Below the pieces are notes generated by a model. That model did not search any database, had not been told where the DNA came from, and worked only from the letters and a program-made list of their open reading frames with translations. 23,016 bases of DNA from Lachnospiraceae bacterium UBA6998 (GTDB lineage Bacteria; Bacillota; Clostridia; Lachnospirales; Lachnospiraceae), in contig DJXS01000063.1 in the NCBI GenBank assembly GCA_002448395.1, positions 10,694 through 33,709 of the forward strand. The letters are read 5' to 3'. The position numbers and the translations under genes were made by a program. Positions 6,935 to 14,436 of this stretch are shown here, piece by piece. How positions within the stretch are numbered: the first letter of the stretch is position 1; every line of letters starts with the position of its first letter.

Positions 6935-8878
6935 TTACGCAGTAAGCGCATCGCTCTTTCCTGTGTAGAGCTGGTAATAGCGGCCCTTCAGAGCCAGCAG
7001 CTGCTCGTGATTGCCTCTCTCTACAATGCGGCCCTGCTCCAGAACAAGGATCGTATCGCTGTTCTTGATCGTGGAAAGCCTGTGGGCGATCACAAAAGTC
7101 GTTCTGCCGGACATCAGTTTGTCCATACCATCCTGAACGATTTTCTCAGTTCTGGTATCAATAGAGCTCGTCGCCTCATCCAGGATAAGGACAGGCGGAT
7201 CCGCAATAGCCGCTCTTGCGATCGCAAGTAGCTGCCTCTGGCCCTGGGAGAGATTCGCGCCGTCTCCCTTGAGCATCGTGTCATAGCCCTGGGGAAGTCT
7301 TTTTATAAATCCGTCCGCGTTGGCAAGCTTAGCAGCTGCCACGATCTCCTCCTCAGTAGCGTCCAGCTTGCCGTACCGGATGTTATCCCGCACTGTTCCG
7401 GTGAACAGATGCGTGTCCTGAAGAACGATACCGAGAGACCTTCTGAGGTCAGCTTTTTTGATCTTATTGACGTTGATATTGTCATACCGGATCTTACCGT
7501 CCTGAATATCGTAGAAGCGGTTGATCAGGTTCGTGATCGTTGTCTTGCCGGCACCTGTGGAACCGACCAGCGCCACCTTTTCACCGGGCTTTGCGTGGAT
7601 AACGATGTCATGCAGCACCATTTTGTCATCCCTGTAGCCGAAATCCACGTGGTTGAAAGTGACATCTCCTTCAAGCTTTTGATAAGTTGTGCTGTGGTCG
7701 GACTGCTTGTGATAGTGCTTCCATGCCCAATGGCCGGTATGCTTGTCAGTCTCTACGATCTCTCCGTTTTCATCGTATTCGCAGTTGACCAGCATGACGT
7801 ATCCCTCGTCGGTCTCAGGCTCTTCATCGAGAAGCTTGAAGACACGCTCCGCACCTGCAAGAGCCATGATGATGCTGTTGAACTGCATACTCACCTGGTT
7901 GATGGGCATGCTGAAGCTCTTATTAAAAGTCAGAAAGCTAGCCAGGCCGCCGACTGTAAAGCCGGCGTACGAATTAAGAGCGAGAAGCGCTCCCACCAGC
8001 GCGACGACCACGTAGTTAGCGTTGCCCATCTGCGCATTGACGGGACCGATGATATTTGCAAAGGCATTGGCCTTAAACGCACTCTGGTAGAGTTCTTCAT
8101 TGAGTTCATCGAAAGTCTTAATGGACTCCTCTTCGTGGCAGAACACTTTGACAACTTTCTGTCCAGTCATAGTCTCCTCGATAAAGCCGTTCAGTTTACC
8201 GATATTCTTCTGCTGCGCGATGAAATTCTTGCCCGATCGCTTTGTAACCTGCATCGTCACAAACAGCATCAGTGCGACCATCGCAAGGGTCAGGATAGTC
8301 AACGGGATGTTGAGCACAAGCATCATGGACAGGATGCTGACGATCGTGATCGCGCTGTTGAAGAGCTGCGGGATACTCTGGCTGATCATCTGTCTGAGCG
8401 TATCAATATCGTTGGTATACACAGACATGATGTCGCCGTGGGAATGCGTGTCAAAATATTTAATAGGGAGAGATTCCATATGATCGAAAAGATCTTCTCT
8501 GAGCCTCTTAAGTGTGCCCTGATTGACATGGACCATGATCACCTGCTGTGTAAAAGCCGCAGCGATACCGATCCCGTAAAAGCACGCAACTCTTCCCATT
8601 GCCCCAAGGAGCGGTCCGTAATCCGGATCCGGAGTTCCGATCATTGGTGTGATGTAAGTATCGATCAGAGTCCTTGTGAACATTGTTCCCTGAATATTGG
8701 CCAGCACCGAGACAACGATGCAGATCAGGACTACGATCATCTGTATGCCGTAGTACTTGAACACATAGCTCATGACTCTCTTTAAGAGAAGACCCGGATT
8801 CTCTACTTTCGGCCGCGGTCTTCCTGCCATCCGTCTTCCGCCCGGTCCTTTAAATTCTTTGTTGTTATCTTCTGCCAT
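6935..8878 (-). CDS. ABC exporter half (transmembrane plus ATPase), canonical catalytic site
   Basis: This 647-aa protein has an N-terminal six-helix exporter domain (about residues 40-345) and an ATPase domain. Walker A is GSTGAGKTT (439-447), the signature is LSQGQ (543-547), and Walker B is VLILDE with catalytic Glu568. Residues about 355-400 form a charged insertion containing HWAWKHYHK between the two domains, as in the longer subunit of several heterodimeric multidrug exporters. It follows the other half by 24 bp, so the two probably form one heterodimeric exporter. Substrate cannot be deduced; drugs, peptides or lipids are all possible. A small basic tail precedes the first helix (RRMAGRPRPK). 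Confidence 0.95.
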   Translation of the reverse strand: MAEDNNKEFKGPGGRRMAGRPRPKVENPGLLLKRVMSYVFKYYGIQMIVVLICIVVSVLANIQGTMFTRTLIDTYITPMIGTPDPDYGPLLGAMGRVACFYGIGIAAAFTQQVIMVHVNQGTLKRLREDLFDHMESLPIKYFDTHSHGDIMSVYTNDIDTLRQMISQSIPQLFNSAITIVSILSMMLVLNIPLTILTLAMVALMLFVTMQVTKRSGKNFIAQQKNIGKLNGFIEETMTGQKVVKVFCHEEESIKTFDELNEELYQSAFKANAFANIIGPVNAQMGNANYVVVALVGALLALNSYAGFTVGGLASFLTFNKSFSMPINQVSMQFNSIIMALAGAERVFKLLDEEPETDEGYVMLVNCEYDENGEIVETDKHTGHWAWKHYHKQSDHSTTYQKLEGDVTFNHVDFGYRDDKMVLHDIVIHAKPGEKVALVGSTGAGKTTITNLINRFYDIQDGKIRYDNINVNKIKKADLRRSLGIVLQDTHLFTGTVRDNIRYGKLDATEEEIVAAAKLANADGFIKRLPQGYDTMLKGDGANLSQGQRQLLAIARAAIADPPVLILDEATSSIDTRTEKIVQDGMDKLMSGRTTFVIAHRLSTIKNSDTILVLEQGRIVERGNHEQLLALKGRYYQLYTGKSDALTA

Positions 8879-8902
8879 TTTCTATGTCCTCCCCGGAATC
8901 CG

Positions 8903-10648
8903 TCACTCTTTTTTGTCGAAGTCCGCGTCTGCGCCTCCGACCTGGGACTCATAGACTTCCTTGTAGATCATATTCTCCGCAAGGAGTTGATCGTGAGTTC
9001 CGACCCCGTCGATCCGGCCGTCATCCATGACAATGATCCTGTCGCAGTCCTTTACGCTGGAAATACGCTGCGCAATGATCAGTTTGGTCGTGCCAGGGAT
9101 CTCCTCCCGGAAAGCTTTCCTGATCTTAGCATCTGTGGCAGTGTCCACCGCGCTGGTACTGTCATCGAGGATCAGTATCTTGGGCTTTTTAAGAAGCGCT
9201 CTGGCGATACAGAGTCTCTGTCTCTGGCCGCCGGACACATTAGTGCCGCCCTGCTCGATCCAGGTATTGTAGCCTTCAGGCATCCTTCGGATGAAGTCAT
9301 CCGCACAGGCCATCTTACAGACTCTCACGCATTCTTCTTCAGTGGCATTTTTGTCGCCCCACCTTAGATTATCGAGGATCGTGCCGCTGAACAGTACGTT
9401 TTTCTGAAGAACGACAGAAACCTGATTTCTGAGCGCTTCGATATCGTAACTGCGGACATCGTTTCCTCCCACAAGGACTTTTCCCTGTGTCACGTCATAG
9501 AGACGGCTGACCAGATTGACCAATGAGGATTTGGCGCTGCCGGTGCCTCCGATGATCCCTATGCTCTCTCCGGATCTTATATCCAGATTGATGTCTTTGA
9601 GTACTGGATCGCCGGTGCCCGGCCTGTAGGAAAAGTCCACATCATCGAAGCGGATGCTGCCGTCCGGCACCTCCATGATCGGATCCTCAGGATTCTTCAG
9701 GTCACTCTTTTCATTGATAACTTCGACGATTCTCTTCGCGCTGGCCTGAGACATCGTGATCATCACAAAGACAACAGACAGCATCATCAGACTCATGAGG
9801 ATATTCATGCAGTACGCAAGAAGACTCATCAGTTCTCCGGTGCCCAGTTCATTGCTGATGATAAAATGAGCGCCGAACCAGCTGATCAGCAGGATACATC
9901 CGTATACGACCGTCATCATGATCGGCGAGACTCCTGCGATATTCATCTCAGCCTTAATGAACATCTCGTAAATATTTCCTGCGGCTTTATGAAATTTACT
10001 GATCTCATAGTCTTCACGCACATAGGCCTTTACCACGCGGATCGATGAGACGTTTTCCTGTACGCTGTTGTTGAGATCATCGTATCTTCTGAATACCTGC
10101 TGGAAATACCTGGTCGCTCTGCGCATGATAAAAGACATGATGACTGCCAAAAGCAGAACAGCGCCAAGATAGATCCTCGCCAGTCTCGGGCTGATAATAA
10201 AGGACATGATCATTGCGATGATCATGGAAGCAGGCGCTCTCATCGCCATTCTCAGGATCATCTGATAAGCGTTCTGGATATTGGTCACATCCGTTGTAAG
10301 CCTGGTGACAAGACTTGAAGAGGAAAACTTATCAATGCTGGAAAAAGAAAATGTCTGGATATTGTCATGCATTGCTTTCCTGAGATTTCTGGCAAATCCT
10401 GCCGAAGCTTTGGCTCCGAAAACGCCGCCGAGAATACCGAACAAAAGTCCGAATAATGCGACTACAAGCATGATCAGACCGGTCCTGACAATATAGTTCA
10501 TGTCCGATCCGCCGATTCCTATATCGACGATCCTTCCCATGAGTACCGGAATGATCATCTCGCATATGACCTCGCCGATCATGCAAAGAGGTGTCAGTAT
10601 TGACGGAGTCTTAAACTCCTTTACCTGTGCAAGAAGTGTCTTTAACAT
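8903..10648 (-). CDS. ABC exporter half (transmembrane plus ATPase), degenerate catalytic site
   Basis: This 581-aa protein has six transmembrane helices (about 15-300) followed by an ATPase domain. Walker A reads GGTGSAKS (367-374), with Ala where Gly is usual. The signature is VSGGQ (471-475). Walker B is ILILDDSTSAVD, where the catalytic Glu is replaced by Asp496. One degenerate and one intact site is the normal pattern of heterodimeric exporters (BmrCD, LmrCD, TM287/288 type), so this pairs with the gene downstream. The start at 10648 has AGAGAGGATC upstream. A 55-bp gap separates it from the small lipoprotein gene. Confidence 0.95.
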   Translation of the reverse strand: MLKTLLAQVKEFKTPSILTPLCMIGEVICEMIIPVLMGRIVDIGIGGSDMNYIVRTGLIMLVVALFGLLFGILGGVFGAKASAGFARNLRKAMHDNIQTFSFSSIDKFSSSSLVTRLTTDVTNIQNAYQMILRMAMRAPASMIIAMIMSFIISPRLARIYLGAVLLLAVIMSFIMRRATRYFQQVFRRYDDLNNSVQENVSSIRVVKAYVREDYEISKFHKAAGNIYEMFIKAEMNIAGVSPIMMTVVYGCILLISWFGAHFIISNELGTGELMSLLAYCMNILMSLMMLSVVFVMITMSQASAKRIVEVINEKSDLKNPEDPIMEVPDGSIRFDDVDFSYRPGTGDPVLKDINLDIRSGESIGIIGGTGSAKSSLVNLVSRLYDVTQGKVLVGGNDVRSYDIEALRNQVSVVLQKNVLFSGTILDNLRWGDKNATEEECVRVCKMACADDFIRRMPEGYNTWIEQGGTNVSGGQRQRLCIARALLKKPKILILDDSTSAVDTATDAKIRKAFREEIPGTTKLIIAQRISSVKDCDRIIVMDDGRIDGVGTHDQLLAENMIYKEVYESQVGGADADFDKKE

Positions 10649-10703
10649 AATTGATCCTCTCTTAACAGTTCTTTATCTTTTGACGGATTCCGAAAGCTCT
10701 CCA

Positions 10704-10919
10704 TTACCTTTCCGGCGGAGGTCCGTATACTACGTTGTTATAGTTTTCGTTTACGTCGAATTTCTCGAAATCCTTTATCGTCGAAGCTGTCTGCGCTGTT
10801 ACAGCGGTACTGCTGTCCTCTGCCGTATTTGCGCTCTGGCCGGGACTGCACCCGCCTATCGTCAGTGCTGCCGCGACAGCCGTAGTTCCCAACAGGATCC
10901 TGCCTTTTAGCCTTTTCAT
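10704..10919 (-). CDS. Small lipoprotein (71 aa) in the ABC/M13 operon
   Basis: MKRLKGRILLGTTAVAAALT is a typical lipoprotein signal peptide, with the lipobox IGGC (Cys24). The mature part is only about 48 residues: a Ser/Thr/Ala-rich stretch, then an acidic segment ending NNVVYGPPPER. GGAG lies about 11 bp upstream of the ATG. I do not know a function. Its place between the FtsX-type permease (30 bp before it) and the exporter genes (55 bp after it) suggests an extracytoplasmic partner, or a substrate of one of the transporters or of the M13 peptidase. That is inference from position. The lipobox and ribosome binding site make it a real gene rather than a chance frame. Confidence 0.82.
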   Translation of the reverse strand: MKRLKGRILLGTTAVAAALTIGGCSPGQSANTAEDSSTAVTAQTASTIKDFEKFDVNENYNNVVYGPPPER

Positions 10920-10949
10920 ACTAACAATTTCTCCGTAATATCTTCTGCA

Positions 10950-13547
10950 TCACTCCACAGATTTAAGCGATTCGATCATATCGATATCCTTAATGGTAAA
11001 ATACGATATGAAATTCACCGACAGCGAAAAGACGAATGTCAGAAGCGCCGCCAGTATAAAGCTTCGCGTATGAACGCTTCTGCCGAACATAAGGTAATCC
11101 ACTTCGATCGTCCTGATCAGCCAGCTGTGAAGCCATTTCCCCATAAAAAGTCCGATCAGCGCTCCGATCAGAGTAAGAATGCCGTTTTCCCGGTAGACAT
11201 AGGAAGCTGTCTCCCCGTCGTAAAACCCCAGCACTTTGAGCGTAGCCAGTTCTCTGATCCTCTCTGTCACATTTATATTAGTGAGGTTGAACAGAACAAG
11301 GAAAGCAAGGATTGCTGCAGCTGCAATGATCAGTACTATGATCGCGTTGATGCTCCTGATACTGCTCTCAAACCTGGTCCTCATCTGATCTATTCGATTA
11401 TAGGAAATAGCTCCGTCAATTGCAATCAGCTTTCCGGCCGCCTCCTCTTCCTGAGTGCCGTCAGTTAGCTGAAGCAGGATCGTATTATAAAGAGGCCACT
11501 CCCCTGTCATTTCTTTCCATTGTTTTCTCGTCATGTAGACGTAGTGATTGACATAGTTTTCCGTGATGTCCCGGACGACAGCTTTAAACTCCTCCTCATC
11601 GGCATTTTTGAGTGTCACTTCGCTTCCGACGTTCACCCTTAGGATCTCCGCCATCTTTTCATCTATGATAATACCGTCGGGCTTTTGATCGACAGGACCT
11701 TCGAACAGTTCCCTGTATTCCTTCAGGATCCCGCCTCCGTGCTCCCTGTGACGAATATTAATGAAGCCGTTCAGCGCGCTCAGATCATCCGCGCATACTA
11801 CAGAAGCATACTCTACCTTACCGTAATCAGTCTCAAGATCGAGACTGTTCTGGTAGCACTCCACAAAAGAGCTTATCTCCGGCATCGATTGCAGCGTCTG
11901 CCTCATCTGCATCTTGTCATCAGCCCGTATTTCCTCTGAAATACCAAGAGCTGCGTCATAACAGGTGACCTCGTCAAACTGCCAGTCCAGGATATCAAAG
12001 ATCGAATCCCGCAGTCCCAGTCCGGTCACAACCAGTGCCGTGCATCCACCGATCCCGGCCACAGTCATCCAGAACCGCCTTTTATACCTGAACAGGTTCC
12101 TCATACTCACTTTCTGTATGAAAGAGAGCCTCGACCATATCAGCGGAATCCTTTCCAACAGAACCCTTTTTCCGGGTTTGGGAGCCCTTGGGCGCATTAG
12201 AGAAGCGGCAGTTGCACTCAGCGTCGTTCGGCATGCTGCCGCAGCGGCGCCTGCTGTCGCCAATACGGCAAGCCCAACTGAATATGCCAGAACCACAGGC
12301 GAAAACATGAATTTAATGGGTGGTATCAGGTATTCAAGGCCCCACTCATAATAGATGATCGCCGGAATTGCGAAAATCCCGCAGACCCATCCGGTCAGTC
12401 CGCCTCCCAGACTCGATGCCAAAGCATAGCCTATGTATTTAATCCCTATATCCCGGCCCGAAAATCCAAGCGCCTTCATGCAGCCGATCTGTGTACGGTG
12501 CTCTTCCACCATTCTTGTCATTGTAGTAAGAGAACTAAGAGCTGCTACCAAAAAAAAGATCATCGGAAAAACATCGGCAAGTTTACTCATCCTTTCGGCG
12601 TCCATGGAGAATTCTCCGTAACTCTCCAGAGATTTTCTGCCCAGGATATACCACTTCCCGTTTTCCACTCTGATCGACTCCAGTCCTGTACTGAATATCT
12701 GCGCCATCATATCCGTGATGGTCGCCTCCGAGATCAGCTGTTCACGCCGGATATCTGCCCTTCTTCTCCCCAATGGCTTGAGTTGATCGATCAGGCCATT
12801 AATCCTGTCTTCATATTCCCGATCCTCGTAGCAGTCAACCGGATCAAGTTCATCTGTCGTAAGATACACAGAGGTATAGTAATCCTGTGTGAATACTTCT
12901 TGCGGCAATGAGATCCAGGCTGTAACAGTACCGCTGCCGATGGAGGAAGAACCTCTTGTCTTTGATATAAACAAGGGACTTATCGCTATACCTGACACTA
13001 TGAAAGTGTGCACACTTAAGGCGCTGGATTCCGTTGTAAGCTTATCCGCGTCCTCTGTATCTATGGTGATCTGATCACCGATGCGGATCCCTAGTTTATC
13101 CGCCAGAAGCTGTTCTACGATGCATTCCTCACTATTTTGAGGGTAATCCCCCTCTGTAAGCCGCAGCCGGTTGATCCTCTCGGGCAGTGAGATCACCGTC
13201 ACCGTATCCTCATCGATCAGCGCGTCGAAATATTTACTTCCCTCAGCATCCGTAATGACCGGAAGCCGCTTTCCTGAGTCTTCGTCCCGCGTGATCTTGG
13301 AATTTACGCCCATAAGGGCATCAATATCGTCCTGTGTAAGCCCAAGTGTAGAGACGATGCTGATGTCCATTAGATTTTGTTCATCATAATAGACGTCAAG
13401 TGAATGCTTCATATCGGGCGAAGTCATCCTGAGCCCGGCCAGAAACCCGACAGCGAGAAAATTCATTATTAGCAGAGAGACAAACTTTTTCTTTGTGTGC
13501 AATATCTCTCTTACTGCATCAGTCAACAGCCGGTTTCGATTTCTCAT
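10950..13547 (-). CDS. FtsX/MacB-type ABC transporter permease
   Basis: This 865-aa protein has a first transmembrane segment near the N-terminus (SLLIMNFLAVGFLAGL) followed by a large extracytoplasmic domain. A first FtsX block follows, beginning FPMIFFLVAALSSL, with the cytoplasmic coupling sequence EEHRTQIGCMKALGFSGRDI. A second extracytoplasmic domain leads to a second FtsX block with ERIRELATLKVLGFYDGE. This is the duplicated layout of large Gram-positive permeases that pair with LolD/MacB-like ATPases. Such proteins work by coupling ATP hydrolysis to movements outside the membrane rather than by classic transport. ATG at 13547 is chosen, although GTG at 13550 is possible. It lies 18 bp after its ATPase. 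Confidence 0.92.
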   Translation of the reverse strand: MRNRNRLLTDAVREILHTKKKFVSLLIMNFLAVGFLAGLRMTSPDMKHSLDVYYDEQNLMDISIVSTLGLTQDDIDALMGVNSKITRDEDSGKRLPVITDAEGSKYFDALIDEDTVTVISLPERINRLRLTEGDYPQNSEECIVEQLLADKLGIRIGDQITIDTEDADKLTTESSALSVHTFIVSGIAISPLFISKTRGSSSIGSGTVTAWISLPQEVFTQDYYTSVYLTTDELDPVDCYEDREYEDRINGLIDQLKPLGRRRADIRREQLISEATITDMMAQIFSTGLESIRVENGKWYILGRKSLESYGEFSMDAERMSKLADVFPMIFFLVAALSSLTTMTRMVEEHRTQIGCMKALGFSGRDIGIKYIGYALASSLGGGLTGWVCGIFAIPAIIYYEWGLEYLIPPIKFMFSPVVLAYSVGLAVLATAGAAAAACRTTLSATAASLMRPRAPKPGKRVLLERIPLIWSRLSFIQKVSMRNLFRYKRRFWMTVAGIGGCTALVVTGLGLRDSIFDILDWQFDEVTCYDAALGISEEIRADDKMQMRQTLQSMPEISSFVECYQNSLDLETDYGKVEYASVVCADDLSALNGFINIRHREHGGGILKEYRELFEGPVDQKPDGIIIDEKMAEILRVNVGSEVTLKNADEEEFKAVVRDITENYVNHYVYMTRKQWKEMTGEWPLYNTILLQLTDGTQEEEAAGKLIAIDGAISYNRIDQMRTRFESSIRSINAIIVLIIAAAAILAFLVLFNLTNINVTERIRELATLKVLGFYDGETASYVYRENGILTLIGALIGLFMGKWLHSWLIRTIEVDYLMFGRSVHTRSFILAALLTFVFSLSVNFISYFTIKDIDMIESLKSVE

Positions 13548-13565
13548 CACTACTTCTCTTTCAAG

Positions 13566-14273
13566 TCACCATTCAATATCTTCTACCGGGAGCGGCTCTT
13601 TGTTGATCTCCGTTTTCTCAACTTTTCCGTTGCGTATATGGATAACTTTATCAGCCATCGGGGTAAGTGCCAGGTTATGCGTGATCACTATGACCGTCAT
13701 TTTCCTGTCGCGGCAGGTCTTCTGCAGAAGTGCCAGAATCTGCTTGCCGGTCACGTAATCCAAGGCTCCTGTGGGTTCGTCGCAGAGCAGGAGCTTGGGA
13801 TTTTTTGCCAGTGCTCTTGCAATGGCAACTCGCTGCTGTTCTCCGCCCGATAGCTGGGAAGGAAAGTTATTCATTCTCTCTTCCAGTCCAACTTCTTTCA
13901 TTACCATTTTCGCATCCAAAGGATTCCTGCAGATCTGGGAGGCCAGTTCCACATTTTCAAGGGCTGTCAGATTCTGTACAAGGTTATAAAACTGAAAGAC
14001 AAATCCTATGTCATGCCTTCTGTACTCGGTCAACTGTCTGGGACTGCTCTTACTCACTTCCCGTTCATCGACGATGATCTTTCCGCTCGTACAGCTGTCC
14101 ATTCCTCCCAGCATGTTCAGGATCGTCGTCTTTCCTGCTCCGCTGGGACCTACGATCACTGTAAACTCACCCTTGTCTATTGTGAAATCAGCGCCGTTTA
14201 CGGCTCTGATCTCCACTTCTCCCATGCGATAGATCTTCGCAACATCTTCAAACATAATAAAAGGTTTGCTCAT
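13566..14273 (-). CDS. ABC transporter ATP-binding protein, MacB/LolD type
   Basis: This 235-aa stand-alone ATPase has Walker [10 protein letters not shown] (42-50), a Q-loop in [18 protein letters not shown] (residue 94 onward), the signature LSGGE (141-145), and Walker [13 protein letters not shown] (161-172). The FYNL-x-LTALENV and DEPTGALD segments are characteristic of the MacB/LolD/FtsE branch, whose members drive FtsX-type permeases. The permease encoded 18 bp downstream is the obvious partner. It is the first gene of the six-gene unit, and its ribosome binding site is weak. A promoter with an extended -10 lies about 57 bp upstream. Confidence 0.94.
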   Translation of the reverse strand: MSKPFIMFEDVAKIYRMGEVEIRAVNGADFTIDKGEFTVIVGPSGAGKTTILNMLGGMDSCTSGKIIVDEREVSKSSPRQLTEYRRHDIGFVFQFYNLVQNLTALENVELASQICRNPLDAKMVMKEVGLEERMNNFPSQLSGGEQQRVAIARALAKNPKLLLCDEPTGALDYVTGKQILALLQKTCRDRKMTVIVITHNLALTPMADKVIHIRNGKVEKTEINKEPLPVEDIEW

Positions 14274-14329
14274 AACTGGACGCCCCGGCTTCTAAACAAT
14301 ACTCAATAGTATCCTCATATTATCATTTT

Positions 14330-14338
14330 ATTATAACA
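14330..14338 (-). promoter_or_regulatory. Candidate extended -10 promoter of the six-gene operon
   Basis: On the - strand, TGTTATAAT (14338-14330) is a consensus extended -10 (TGn-TATAAT). No good -35 is visible, which this promoter class tolerates. An inverted repeat ATACT-CAAT-AGTAT (about 14299-14312) sits some 20 bp downstream, in the early transcribed region, and might be an operator or a leader hairpin. Confidence 0.5.
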
Positions 14339-14370
14339 GAAACGAAAGGCAAAATCTTCCATTGACGCAG

Positions 14371-14402
14371 AAAACGCCCCGGACCCTGGTCCGGAGCGTT
14401 TA
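14371..14402 (-). terminator. Terminator after the penicillin-binding protein gene
   Basis: A GC-rich stem of about 12 bp, AACGCCCCGGAC with GTCCGGAGCGTT and one C/A mismatch, closes a small CCTG loop. It is followed on the - strand by TTTTC. It separates the PBP gene from the six-gene operon. Confidence 0.78.
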
Positions 14403-14436
14403 ATTATCGTTTCAATTCCTGAATTTACAGTATTCG

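Noticed and set aside
7409..8785. Long + strand open frame (458 codons) opposite the ABC exporter half
   Set aside because: It is antisense to a gene with complete ABC motifs, has no ribosome binding site, and its His/Asp/Val-rich composition is that of a reverse-strand shadow.
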